From NCBI GenBank assembly GCA_029204225.1, contig CM055101.1, forward strand, positions 60,653,340-60,717,339: a stretch of 64,000 nucleotides of DNA, in the 5' to 3' direction. The position numbers were made by a program, and so were the translations under genes. Positions 11,881 to 26,537 of this stretch are shown here, one piece after another; position 1 is the first letter of the stretch; every line of letters starts with the position of its first letter. The DNA comes from Diphasiastrum complanatum (lineage: Eukaryota > Streptophyta > Lycopodiopsida > Lycopodiales > Lycopodiaceae). The notes under the pieces were generated by a model. The model was not told the DNA's origin. It saw nothing but the letters and a program-made list of their open reading frames with translations, and ran no database searches.

Positions 11881-14480
11881 GTCCTACCTACTTATTCTTG
11901 GATTCGTTATGATTTGTTATCCAATTGAGCGCTCTGGGATATAATCTTTAATGAGCTGAGTCTATTCCTTCACTAAGGAATACTCTATCCCAAGAATATT
12001 GTATCCAATGCACATAATTTTAACTGATGAACCTAATGATTCACTAATCATGCATCTGACAAGCAATATAAAATAAAAACCATCAGTTCCTGGTGAATCC
12101 ACATCACACTGATTGTTTTACCAATTAACTTCATCCTGGAGTAATCAAGTACTCAAGCTAATTGCCAATGATTCAGAAATCTCAAATGTCTAGGTGAATA
12201 ATTCAATTATACTAGTATGACACCACGTTTAGATCCTTACCCAAATCATTTATAAGTTAATCCATAAATCTTCCACACAAAGATTTGTTAGCTCAGCAAG
12301 TATCTGTCAAACAATACTTGATCATATGTCTATGTTCACCGACTAGGTTAATTGCACCAAATAACCCCAGTAACCAGGAATACACAGTAGATTCATACAA
12401 GATTAATTGTGTACATATGTGAATAATCTCACTATGACCCAATATATAAACACATTTTTATCTGGTAAATTCCTCCAAAACCCACATATGTTACTCACAT
12501 ATCTCACTATGATCTTGTAACTCAGCTACAAAAGATTTTCTATTTCTCATGAGTAAATAAGATATCCGAAAAATCTGAGTCGAATAACATTCACTCTCAA
12601 CAGTTTTCCAATCCCACTGACCTCCAATTATATAATTTCTCCCACTAAATCAACCCCCCTCTGATCCTAGTACTTGAACTAAGATTAGGGTGACCCAATA
12701 TAGGACTCTCAGACTTATCAAACTTACTTCTATTCCAATCAAAATGGAATTCGTAACCTTTGATCTTTTACTACACTACTTATAGATAATGATTCAAATT
12801 TCAAACCTGTTCTAGATCCAGACTGTCCACACAATCCCTAGAGAATTCTTCTTTTTCGAAAAATTCCCTGAATCTAAAATCTGAAATTACTTCCAGACCA
12901 AATCTCATTTCTATACCACAGTTGGTTCTCTCCAAAAAACTATGCAACCTGCAGATTCCCAAATAGAAATTTATTCCAACCCCTCCTTTTAAAGGAATTA
13001 TAAATCTCAATAAAACTTAGCCAGAAAAATGATATATGAAAATATTTACACCAAGAAAAGTCAATAATAAGTGCTTCCACTAAAGGATTCACTCTATTAC
13101 AAACATGACTTTTTCTTCAAATATTTTTAACCCGGGTGACAGTACAATCATTTCATTTAAACCTATTTATGCAACAGAGATATTTAGATTTAAGAAATTG
13201 AAATACTTTAACCTTAGAATTTATCTGAATTCCAAGTCCATTCCCACAAGTAGTAATTTTTATGACATAACCGTCTTTCAGAAGAATAACTTCATGTTGG
13301 AAAGAATTCATATAAACCAGTCTGATGTTCTATATTCAAGAAATTAGTAAGAAGTAAAGGACTAATTAAGTAAGCGAGAAATAGATCTGAGAGCCTCTGA
13401 TTTTGTAAATAATGAGATACCACATTGGGATCTAGATTAAACCTCAAAATTTCCCAAAATACCCCACATTTGATCAAACGATTATCTTTTTCCCATATCG
13501 TGACTAGGTACTAAATCACACCCTTGATCATCAGATCTTTACAGTCCTAGAATTTTCTTTCCAAAATTATTCATGTCCCATACCACCAATTTTTCCTTGC
13601 AAAAAATCCTTAACCGCCACTATAGGATATTATCTCTTGTTCCCACATACTGGAAAACCCATTTGTTTGGATGACTGGCATGCCTATCAGATGAATACCA
13701 CAAATCCACACATGATCCTATGATTTAAACAGAAGAATTAACACGGTCTACATTACATTCTGATCCTTCCAAGTTAGTGATAAGTTTCGAAACCCTACTG
13801 ATGCATCAAATCTAGGGACAAGCTTTTGTCAACTAACAGATCCAATGTAATCCATGTATCAGATTCTAATTCTAACATCACAATTGACACCCAAAACTGC
13901 GGATAACTCAATGGTTACAAAGATATAAGTTATGAATTCAACTAAATGAATTCTATCCAAGAAATTAATATCCGGTATTAAGCAAAATGTTAACTGTGAA
14001 ATACATTCCCGATCACATTTACTACCACTGATGTCTACTCTTCTTTCCTCCTTAGAATTTCAGTTCCTTGAAAATTTATTTCAGCTAAGGTACTAAGAAG
14101 ACGTGACGACATTAGTAAATGTTTAAAATCTATTGTTGTAGGAAAAAAGTCTGAAACAATTTCATTTCTATCCTATCCCTGGGTTGAATAATTGATATAC
14201 CAAAAATCATCTACTAGTATGAAAACAGTACTAGCTTGATCTTTTGAATATAATTCACCATAGGATTTAATTGGAAATGAAATTAGTGTTTTATTAATTC
14301 CTATTATTATGATTTTTTCAATAAAATTGGACTGTTCTCTATATTCACTTACTAGCTTAAAAATTAGTTCGTTAAAGTTATCTGTAATTAATGGGAAATA
14401 ACATTTGGATTTGGGTACTTTCTACACTGTATTCACTCCAAATTATTATGTCGAATAAAGAATTACTCCATATACCATGA
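11881..14480. repeat. Repeat X, copy X2
   Basis: Same family as X1 with substantial divergence and many short indels. Its part 11881-13215 is the inverted counterpart of 48866-50010 in the copy C unit; 13215-14480 is not present there but aligns to X1 7630-8870. No coding capacity. Confidence 0.7.
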
Positions 14481-15190
14481 ATTTTTCTCCATTAATTATT
14501 TAACAAGTATATCAAAAGCTTTGGTTTGTTCAATTTAATGACCAAAATCATCAAAACCACAATAACCAACCAATCGGTGTTCCACCGATTTGAAAAGGAG
14601 AAGACAGAAAAAAACACAATTTAACTCCATATGTACCGGGAGTATCGATACTCAAGAGTTAAATGGTTTGAAATGTATAATACCAAGGAATCGAATTCCT
14701 ATACCGGGTATATCTACTTCCAATATAAAGACTCTAAAGGATTGCCTTTAAGATGAGGATAGGAGAACACAATAGGAGAGACTATGGAGCCAAACCGCCC
14801 AACCAATCCTAGATCAAGCCCCCAAGCCATGCCATGTGAAGCAAAAAGAGAAGAGAGAAAACTGGTAACCTAAACCCAATATGTCGACAGGAGAATCCCC
14901 ACCTCATTATATAGAGAGTAGAGTCCTGTGCATGAAACCATGCAACCCCCATGCAGGTCAACTATAAATAGATCACATCTCTTCATGCAGTCTCCCTGCC
15001 TATATCTGTCACACAGACATGCAATACTCCATATGTCTCAATTAGAGTGTCTGGGTCCTCTCAAGATTATTAGTCACAAACTGGCCTTGACATGGAATTA
15101 AATCACGGCGTGACCAACAGTCTCAAATACTGGAGGGCTGGTCTACCATATTAGGACTATTCCAGGTCCTTAACCGAATATGGCCATAAT
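14481..15190. other. Unassigned interval with a TATA-like box
   Basis: No open frame of note. Holds a perfect 14-bp palindrome GAGTATCGATACTC (14640-14653), a TATAAATA box at about 14963-14970 and a short-spaced upstream TATATAG, which together look like LTR promoter sequence of an unidentified retrotransposon ending before the copia integrase fragment. No duplicate elsewhere in the window. Confidence 0.35.
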
Positions 15191-15194
15191 ACTA

Positions 15195-15959
15195 GGTTAC
15201 CTTATAGGAGATCTACATCAAGATCAAGTAAGCCTTTCCATCTTGTGCATTCGGATATTCATGGTTTATCTACAATTGGCATTAGTGGTGCTAATATGTA
15301 TGTTACATTCATTGATGATTTGGTATATTTTGTTGGGTATATCTATTAAAGAGAAAAGATGAGGTGTTTGATGTCTTTGTCAAGTTCAAGATTGCAAGAG
15401 ACGTTCAATTTTCCACAAAAAACAAGTGCTTGAGGAGTGACAATGGTGGAGGGTACATATCTACCAAGTTCAAGGCCTTTTGGGAAGAACATGGGATCAA
15501 GAGGGAGTACACAAGCCCAAGGATACCACAACAAAATGGAGTGGCCAAGAGGAAGAATAGGACTTTATGTGAAGGTGCCAAAGCGAGGTTAGGTACAAAT
15601 CTTCCTAAATCCTTTTGGGATCAATCTTTGTTGTGTGCTAATTTTCTATGCAATAGATGGCCAAGTTTGTTAGGAGGTCGGGTGTCAAGATTTTCAAAAC
15701 TTTTGGTTGTATTTGCTATATCAACATCACTCTTGATGATAGAACCAAGGAGGATCCATATTCAAAGAAAGCTATGTTTGTTGGCTATAGTGAGGTAAAC
15801 AAGGCTTACAAAATCTACATTCCTTCAACCAAGAAAGTGGTCATTGGAAGAGATGTCATTTTTTATGAAGGAAACTTTCCAAAAGTTTTTCCAAGTGGTG
15901 GTGTGGACATTGGATCTAACATTCTTGATATTGATGATGTCTGTTATGTCCATGGCCAG
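15195..15959 (+). pseudogene. Copia-type integrase fragment
   Basis: Catalytic core and C-terminal part of a copia integrase that is not copia-A, B or C. Shows HSDIHG with the first Asp, RSDNGGGY with the second, and NGVAKRKNRT where the catalytic Glu of NGVAERKN has become Lys. A stop lies near 15341 and a frame change near 15660, after which FKTFGCICYINI and KKAMFVGYSE mark the C-terminal domain. Flanks are cut on both sides. 15960-16176 contains nothing I recognise. In the pre-inversion arrangement this fragment lay on the minus strand. Confidence 0.85.
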
Positions 15960-16176
15960 TAAGTAGGATTCAGTATACTCCTAGTCTTGGATACACGATA
16001 CTCCAGTAAATCAAGCTGTTAGTTATGCACATCATACTGGATGTGACCCGAAAGTAACTACTATCTTTGTGAGGCCCAGAACACACTAAATGGAGTTTAG
16101 ACAAGGTCTAAGACAGTGTATGCATGTGTAGAGTTATCAATAGCAATTCTATGAATAGTTGGTCCATGCTTAGGAC

Positions 16177-16456
16177 TCTATTCTAGGTAAATCTATGTAT
16201 AGGGAACTTAGGGCTATGCATGGCTATGTGCCCAGGTTGCTTTTGGCTCTATATATTGAGGCCAAACTCGCCCTACTCCTCATTGTGATCATGGATTCCT
16301 TGCCAGGGTTTCACTCTACCTTCATGCTTCTTATTCCTTGGCTTGGGGGTGAAGCTTGTAGAGTTGATTGGTTGCTTCTACTTTTTTGGGTGGTTGCTCC
16401 ATAGTGTGATTTCCATTGTGTTTTGTCTTGCAAGCAGGAGGGAGCTTCCCTTATAG
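16177..16456 (+). repeat. D-family LTR, 3' portion (D1)
   Basis: About 280 bp shared with 44735-45018 (D2) and partly 62471-62655 (D3). Contains a TATATATT box near 16251 and runs up to the primer site at 16457. The left limit is where D1 and D2 both start to match (ACTCTATTCT); it may or may not be the true LTR start. The ORFs drawn through it are not conserved as proteins. Confidence 0.7.
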
Positions 16457-16468
16457 TGGTATCAGAGC
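16457..16468 (+). other. D-family primer binding site
   Basis: TGGTATCAGAGC directly after the LTR end (...CTTATAG), complementary to initiator tRNA-Met. The equivalent site in D3 is 62656-62667. Confidence 0.9.
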
Positions 16469-17815
16469 AAGCTTACGAAGATTGGAGAACATGGAGAAGG
16501 GCTACCTTTCATCGAAATTTCAGATTGGATCATGGAAATTCTCTTCCATGGTGGATAGCAAGGTTGAAACCGGGTGTATTATCCAAATTTCAATTTGAAT
16601 GTTTCTAAGATCCATTACTCTTGGGATTCTTTGTGGTTTTATGGAGAATTGTCCTTGAAGGCCAATTTGTGATGCTTTTTTGGAGCTTTTTCTTGTGTAG
16701 ATAAAAAAATCTTCATTCTCAGTCTATATTGCATCTTAGGATCAGTATGAATGCTTCATGGAAGTCTAATTGATTGTTTAAGACTGTTGGTAGTATCAAT
16801 TTTGGGCTAGGATGGGTGTTTGCAAGTTTTTGCATAATTTTCTCTTGTGGAAGTGCGCCCTATTCAGATTTTCTGACACTCTGATATCGCACGTGTGAAG
16901 CCTAGGTGGCAGGCTGATTTGGCAAGCATCTTGTTCACTTGGTCTCCCTATGTACTGAGCTTTATAGCACCCGATTTGGTGTCCTGTAGCCAAAGTTATG
17001 ATCATCTAAAGTTTTGCAGTTTTGTGAGTAAAATTGGCAAAATTTGGAATTGTTTTGATTGCATGCCAGTCATTTCCCTAATTTGTAGTACTGTGTTTGC
17101 ATGGATTAGTTGCATGCTAATTCTTAGAGTGATTCTGACATGCATGAGGGATTTACAATCGATTTGACTGGTCATACGCATGTGCTCAGACAGTTGGGTC
17201 ACAAATCAGTGTTAATGGTTGACAATTTCCGTAAAACTGAAGTTTACATAAAAAATTCCATGATGACGTTTTGTGACGATGTAGTGTGCTTTGCATGCCA
17301 GTTTGACATTGGGTTAGTAATATTAGAATTCGGACAACGTTTCGATTTTTTCGATTTCGATTGCCTTTTGTACTAAGAGTATTTTTCTTTAGAATTTCTG
17401 ATATACGTAAAATAAAGCAAAAATTGAATTTTCCAAAAGAATCAAAAATTCGGTTATTTTTTCGTTATGTATGGAATCAATTTAGATTAGTGAATTGATT
17501 AAACTGAGTTTATTAGTCAGAATTGGTCACAGTGTTTTCACTAAATCTAAATTATTTTCTGTAATAGATAAGTTAAAATTGACAGAAAGAACCGCAATGA
17601 AATTGCCGACATGTTTTACTGTACTGTCATTTTTTAACTTTGGAGTTGGGAACTCCCAGATCGGAAGTTAAAATTTAATTTAATTTTTTTTGTTGAATTT
17701 CAAATTGGTGAAAATTTGAAATCAGTTACTTGTCTGATAGTTTTCTAATCGATGTTGATCACTAGAAATCAGTCAAGCGAACGTTTGTGCAAGATACTCA
17801 TTAAATTTGATTAAA
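16469..17815 (+). other. D-family long leader, proximal part
   Basis: Noncoding. The first 230 bp and the part from 16725 on match 62668-62900 and 63565-64000; D1 lacks about 650 bp that D3 has in between. The last 130 bp (17685-17815) match 43070-43200, where the sequence continues into repeat X. This links LTR, primer site, leader and X into one retrotransposon family. The right end is the second inversion breakpoint. Confidence 0.7.
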
Positions 17816-18649
17816 CTTTTCACCAATTATATGTTTCCATATAGATTCACCCACCCAAGTTTTTGTATATATGCATAGGATCCAAGAGGTGATTGATCAA
17901 GAGATTATTCCACTAGGGTAATCGTCAATCTCTTCATGCTTGAAATTGACTTATCCAAAGAATTGTTTACATCATGTTGTTTGATCCACTTGTCGTACCA
18001 ATCTTTTACTCTCGTTCGGATGGGTGGAGGTGTGATTAAAGGGCCATCTTCCGGTCTTCTCCAAGCTTGCCTTTGGTTTGCCCAAAAGGATGATCAATTG
18101 GTAGGTATTTTCGATGATTTTTGTACACAACTTTCCTCAACAAATTTGTACTATAACGGCTTTCCAAGTTTGGCCCACATATGTAGCATGCTTTATATTC
18201 AAATGTTGTAAAACATGCATTTATGATTGCATTAAAAAGTTCAAATATATCTATGAGATGTAATAGATCGCGAGAATAATTGATTATTATTAACAATCCA
18301 AACGAAGATTAATCATACCTAAACATTCACTCAAACATGTATAATCATACATTGTCCACATTAGAATTCCACGAAGAGTGAAATTTCTTTCTTGCAAATT
18401 AGGCCTTGAGATGTCATACGCATTGACACCATTCCAAAGCTTGGACAAATCTTCAATCAATAATTCGAGGTAAACATCCGTGTTCTTAACCTTGTATTTT
18501 CCTGGAACCAATAGAGCTAGAAACAATTTTTTCGTCTTTATACTTAGCCATGGAGGAATATAATAATTAACAAGAACAACTAGCCACGAGGACCATCTAT
18601 AGTAATAGAGCAAAAATACGAGAGAGGGATGAGCTTGTAGATTCATCAT
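17816..18649 (-). pseudogene. TNP2-like transposase, N-terminal to middle part (copy B)
   Basis: Continuation of 9062-10080 across the inversion. On the minus strand: YYIPPWLSIKTKK, LLVPGKYKVKN, DVYLELLIEDLSKLW, LRGILMWTMYDY, then after a probable intron YKACYICGPNLESRYS, LRKVVYKNHRKYLPIDHPFG (the family's HRRWLPxxHPYR block). A stop follows the KMAL block near 18040, and a DPMHIYKN block (family LDVMHIEKN) lies near 17875 in another frame. The intron 3' site reads AT instead of the AG seen in copy A. Not functional. Confidence 0.88.
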
Positions 18650-18729
18650 TCACTAGCAATGTGCAAGCATTAACTCTTTCATCCATTCATGATGTAATGT
18701 AATGTAGATGATATTAATTTTGATGATGT

Positions 18730-20860
<2,131 letters not shown>

Positions 20861-20863
20861 TCT

Positions 20864-21290
20864 CTAGCTTAGTAGCTTCTCTAGATCGGCATGCATCTTC
20901 AAGGGTTTCGAGGACTTGTTCCTTCGGTAGCCAGCATGAAAAGCCCAATACTTCTGAAGCCCGTAAACGTTTCCCTTCCTCAAAGTTTGCAAAGTTAGGA
21001 GTTCGAAATCCTCATATATACTCCTTCTAAACCTTTTCAGCAGACCAAAACCGTAAAACCTGAATATACATTCCATTCCGTAGTGGTAGTTTGCAGCCGC
21101 ATGCTCCTCTGCTCGTTCTCTGAATTGCTTGTACATGACTCGGTTGTATCTATATCGCAAATGTTGTGACCAGAAGATAAAAAGCCTTGTCATTTTTGGG
21201 CTGGGCCAACACCAAGGATCTTGCGCTCTTCCAGGCAAGCATGTCAAAAATTGGCGTAAGCCATGCAACGATTCCTTAACCGAGCCCTGG
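20864..21290 (-). pseudogene. Captured LARP1 fragment, DM15 region (copy B)
   Basis: Host-derived sequence inside the CACTA unit. LARP1 binds the 5' ends of TOP mRNAs through its C-terminal DM15 repeats in the cytoplasm. Visible: CLEERKILGVG, then after a one-base shift MTRLFIFWSQHLRYRYN, MYKQFRERAEEHAAANYHYG, ECIFRFYGFGLLKRFRRSIY, and GNVYGLQKYWAFH, matching the successive DM15 helix pairs (family: FRFWSYFLR, ALEDA..Y.YG.ECLFRFYSYGLE, LYGLEKYWAF). The frame ends at a stop near 20864. Same orientation as TNP2. No introns are obvious within the block. The La module and N-terminus are absent, so no functional LARP1 is made. Confidence 0.85.
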
Positions 21291-22349
<1,059 letters not shown>

Positions 22350-22519
22350 GCACATGCACGCACTGTGATTGGACAAAAAAGAATAACATCTCGAGCTCGG
22401 TGATTGGACAGTGAAAGAATAACAACAGCTTGAACGAATAGCAACAGCTTGAACGAATAGCAGCACCTCAAACTCATACTGATTCTACCTGTTGAAGGCT
22501 CAGAGGTAGAGTTCTCTTA

Positions 22520-23098
22520 TTTGTTTGCAATCGATTCTGAGCAAGAGCGTGAGTGAGTACTAACCCATATTTTACCGCACTCCAACATTTGCGTGACAAA
22601 ATCTATGATTGTAGCAAGTTTTGGCATATTCGTGGTAGCAGATTCTAGTGAACTTTGGCGAATCTGGTAGGTTGTAATGGATTCAAATTTCTTCGTTTCC
22701 CACTGGTGCTCCTAGTGCCAAAGATAATCATGACACAGATGGGAGCACGTTTGCTTTTTGTGATCACAACGCAAACTATGCCTATGAGTGGTTTCAAGAG
22801 CAAACTAAGCATAAATTTTGGAGAGCATGTTTTTTCCATAAATCTGAGTCTATCTAGTAGTGTGACTGAGTAGTTCTATGAGAAAAATCTTAACTTAAGC
22901 AGATTTGTCAATGTGTGGGATGCCTACAATATCCTAAAAAAAGGTCGCAATATAGAGACTCACTCTTTCTTCTTTGTTTGCATTTGATTCTGAGCAAGAA
23001 CGTGAGTAATTGCCAACCCATATTTTACCGAACTCTAACATTTGCATGGCAAAATATAGGATTGTAGCAAATTTTGGCATATTTGTGGTAGCAAATTC
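22520..23098 (+). repeat. Pair of 120-bp direct repeats around a short coding-like segment
   Basis: The unit TGTTTGCA...GTAGCA occurs at about 22529-22647 and 22979-23096, 330 bp apart, each about 120 bp with TG...CA ends. Between them, plus-strand codons near 22695-22859 read open for about 50 residues (including DGSTFAFCDHN and YEWFQEQTKHKFW), also open in copy C at 57390-57548. I do not recognise that peptide. No primer site follows the first repeat, so a TRIM element is not supported; the arrangement is a captured segment or an old duplication. Confidence 0.5.
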
Positions 23099-23510
23099 AA
23101 AAGATAGAGATAGTTATTTAATCTGTAACTAGCTAAGTAAGATCACTACACACAATGCACCATTACTATGAACCATTCTTGGGCACAAAATTGTGATCTG
23201 ATCGTTGTATTTACAACCACTTAATTCATATTCTCTATTCTTCTCATGTGTATTGCACTACAAATGCTTTCTGATAGTTTTTATTCTCTACTAACACACT
23301 CAACCGGAATGTCTAATCTCGAATGTAGCATGGCTATCTTGGATGCCTAACTGTTCGCTCCTTCATGGTTGTCTTTGACAACTACAAGACATCCCTCCAT
23401 TCCATTTAAGTTAATACTCTGCTGTAGTTTTGGTAAAGATCTTGAAATGTTGTCTATGTTGGAGTTGTGTCTCTTCTTCCACACCTAATCTATTCGAGAG
23501 CACCCCAATA
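23098..23510 (+). repeat. Copia-B 5' LTR, 3' part only
   Basis: Begins with the same 35 bp (AAAGATAGAGATAG...) that lie at 34366-34402 near the end of another copia-B LTR, and runs to CCCCAATA, 3 bp before the primer site. The LTR start (TGTTGGAATT, seen at 33706) is missing. Copy C (57786-58534) starts at the same base, so the truncation happened before the unit was duplicated. Confidence 0.75.
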
Positions 23511-23513
23511 GAG

Positions 23514-24590
23514 TGGTATCAGAACCTACGGTTCCAAACTACTAGTTAGTGTACAAAATTGTTTACTATACTTAGATCATTCATCATGGAAGGAACATCT
23601 TCAGAAATTCGCTTGATCAACAAGTTCAACGGTGACGAACTATGCAAGCTGCAGAAAGCTCTCTACGGGTTAAAACAAGCTCCAAGGGGCCTGATTCTTG
23701 TTGCAGCATGACTTCATCCCAAACTCTGCTGACTCTAATGTTTATCTCAAACACAGAGGCTCAAGCTATGTCATAATAGCTCTATATGTTGATGACTCAC
23801 TGACAATCAGCAATTTGAATCAGCTACTTCATGAGACAAAGAATCTTCTGTCGAAGGAATTCGAAATGACTGACTCAGGCCCTATGCACTACCTTCTAGG
23901 AATCGAGATAAACAGAGATAGAGCGAGAAGAAGTATTACACTAAGTCAAGAAAGGTATCTAACCAGTGTACTCTATAGGTATAACATGAAAAACTGCAAG
24001 TCCGTAGACTCATCTATGGACCCAGGATTCAAACTGTCAAATGATATGTGCCCGAAGATTAATGCAGAAAAGAAAGAGATGTGCAAACACCCCTATCAGT
24101 TGATAGTCGAATTGGTCATGTATGCCATGGTCTGCACCAGACTTGATTTAGCATTTACAATCAGTACATTGTCACAGTTTATGTCAAATCTCGGCCTACC
24201 TCACTGGAAGGCTCTACTCAGAGTACTAAGATACATTCAAGCCACTAAGAACTATGCTTTGTGTTATGGTAAAAATTTAGATAATGCTTTGACATTAACT
24301 ACTAACTCTGATTCTAATTGGATTGGTAATGTGAACACAAGAAAATCCACTTCTGGCTATTTTGCTTTCTAGCAAGAGGACCCATCTCATGGAACAGTCG
24401 AAAGCATAAATGCATTTTTTTGTTCTCCACAGAATCAGAATATGTCGCTGTTACCTCTGAAGTGAAGGAAATCATCTGGCTCAGAAGACTGCTTCAAGAT
24501 CTTATGACTATTCAAATCAGTCCAACTATACTCTATTGCGACAATCAGAGCTGCATTGCTCTATCTCTGAACCCACAAACTCACTCTAGA
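23514..24590 (+). pseudogene. Copia-B fragment: gag start fused to reverse transcriptase and RNase H
   Basis: Primer site TGGTATCAGAACC (23514-23526), leader, then an ATG at 23586 opening MEGTSSEIRLINKFNG, a copia gag N-terminus. At about 23640 it jumps into reverse transcriptase (KLQKALYGLKQAP), deleting the rest of gag, protease, integrase and the front of RT. YVDD is intact, followed by DSGPMHYLLGIEI and HWKALLRVLRYIQATKNYAL; a TAG at 24370-24372 and a frame shift precede the RNase H part (STESEYVAV, LYCDNQSCIALS). Truncated at about 24590 by copia-A2. Closely related to 32550-33525. Confidence 0.88.
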
Positions 24591-24651
24591 ACTAACTCTC
24601 TCCCTTAAAATAGAGTCTACTTTTTATACAGCCATATACATAGCTTTAAAG

Positions 24652-25600
24652 TCAACAAACTTTAAGTACAAAAAGCTTTGATCTAAACTTATCAAACTTT
24701 TCTCTAACAAGTGGCTTAGTGAAAATGTCAGCTACTTGTTCATTTGTACTATAATGAACAGCATGAATTTCACGACTCAGCAGCCTCTCATGTATAAAGT
24801 GATACTGAATCTCAATGTGTTTGGTTCTCTTATGGAACACTGGATTCTTTGCTAGCTGAATGCCACTATGACTGTCGCTATGTATAGTTTTGGGATTTTC
24901 ATGTTTCATGCCAACTTCTTCCAAGATTTGCCTCAACCATATAGCTTTATGTGCTGCGCTACACATTGCCTTATACTCTGCTTCTGTGGTGGATAAAGCA
25001 ACTATACTTTTGTTTTTTACTAGACTAGGAAAAGCAACTACAACAAAGCTGGACTACATACCCTGTGGTGGATCTATGATCCTCATAGTCGCCTCTCCAA
25101 TCTGCATCCACATAGCCACATAACTCAGGTAAACCCTCATGCTTCTTGTAAACCAAGCCATAATCTGAAGTGCCTTTGACATAACGCGAAATGTGCTTAG
25201 CTGCCTTCCAATGCGTTTCCGTAGGTGCTGCCATAAACTGACTTACAATACCAACAACATAGCATATATCTGGTCTAGTCATGGTAAGGTGAATCAAGCT
25301 CCCTACTAATTGCCTATACAGGGTAGCATCAAATGGTCATGACTCATCAAGCTTAGAAAGCTGTTTACCTGGTTTAATAGGAGTGTTCATTGGCTTGCAA
25401 TCCTACAACCTGAACCTGTGCAGCAACTCTTTGACATACTTCACCTGTGTTAAACCCACTTTATGTCCATTTTGCCACACCTCCACTCCAAGGCAATAAT
25501 GCATTAGGCTAAGATCTGTCATCTCGAATTGTTCCCTGAGGTCTTTCTTGATCATGTCTATTATCTCTTGATTATTTTCCCTAATAATCAAGTCATCAAC
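24652..25600 (-). pseudogene. Copia-A2 RT C-terminal half and RNase H
   Basis: Begins just after the YVDD motif, in three broken frames: QFEMTDLSLMHYCLGVEVWQ, DICYVVGIVSQFMAAP, HWKAAKHISRYVKGTSDYGL, then RNase H with IHSDSHSGIQLAKN and DIFTKPL. Stops and frameshifts near 25020 and 25330-25400. The junction at 25600 is a deletion to the integrase C-terminal domain. Confidence 0.88.
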
Positions 25601-25601
25601 A

Positions 25602-25731
25602 TCACAAGTGGTTCACCTTTGGCTTCTTTGTAAATGCCTCCTCAAGTGTTATCTTTGGTATGGCAATGGTAGGACTTCTATTTTGAAGATAGACTGCCGT
25701 ACTGCATGCTTCTGACCAAAAATCCTTTGGT
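25602..25731 (-). pseudogene. Copia-A2 integrase C-terminal start
   Basis: Short minus-strand block encoding SEACSTAVYLQNRSPTIAIP, immediately downstream of the DDE core in related copies. It is separated from the core by the solo LTR at 25737-26532. Confidence 0.85.
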
Positions 25732-25736
25732 AGTTT

Positions 25737-26532
25737 TGTTAAAATTGAAAAACAATCCATATTGATTTCTTGGCTTGCTACAAATGTTGTACCATGCAAG
25801 TATGTAGCTCATTAATGCAAAATGCCAAGTTTGGCCTACATAGAACTCGAGCTACATGGCTATGTATTATCTAGTTTGATAAATGCAACTTGCATATAGT
25901 TTGTAGACATAGAATTAGCATGATTATGCTTGTAGAAACTCGTGGCAATTCACATGCATTAATTGTAAGTGATCCATATTGACATGCAAGGCATGCACAA
26001 AGTGTAATGGACACATGCATGATGATTTGGACATTTCTAGTTAAAACTAGTACACTTGTAAAAAGTTGGTAGAATTTCATGCATGACAAGTGACAAATGT
26101 CACATAGACTCTAGATGTCACTTTAGATGTCATTTTTGAATGGATGGATGTGGTTCTACCTCGAGCTACCTCAATCTCCATAAATATGTGTAGCTCTCCA
26201 CACAATCAATGATGAAGAACCAAAGTTTTGTAGCTATCTCATGCCATTTTGGATCTAAACTAATTTTGCTTGTTATCTCTCTAGCTTTCTCTCTCTAATT
26301 CGTGTTGAGGCTAATGCTCATACACTGAAATCTTGTACTTTTATTCATTCTTTGATTCATTGCTATTATATTCTGTTGATTAGCATGCTAGATTGTGAAT
26401 TAGCCATTTCTTTTGAACTAGTTCTTGTTGATCAATCTAGAATCAGGTTATAGTGCCAATCACAAAGCTTAATTAAGATCAATCACTCTTGTGGACATTC
26501 CCCACACGTGTGAATTCTGAAAATTTTGTCAA
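25737..26532 (+). mobile_element. Solo LTR, 796 bp, inserted in copia-A2 integrase
   Basis: Starts TGTTAAAATTG and ends AAAATTTTGTCA, with the 5-bp duplication AGTTT at 25732-25736 and 26533-26537. Removing it plus one duplication restores the sequence seen at 41325-41345. No primer site, polypurine tract or coding sequence lies inside. A TATA-like ATAAATATG near 26180 on the plus strand suggests that orientation, weakly. The 25871-26089 frame is not a gene. Confidence 0.92.
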
Positions 26533-26537
26533 GTTTC

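Noticed and set aside
15364-15798. The integrase fragment at 15195-15959 as part of copia-A, B or C
   Set aside because: Its residues around the catalytic sites differ from all three families, and it is not flanked by their LTRs.
16195-16608. Frames in the D-family LTR and leader, repeated at 44749 and 62372-62858
   Set aside because: They start and end differently in each copy and cross the LTR/primer-site border, so they are noncoding shadows.
22520-23098. TRIM retrotransposon made of the 120-bp direct repeats
   Set aside because: No tRNA primer site follows the first repeat, and no polypurine tract or target duplication is clear.
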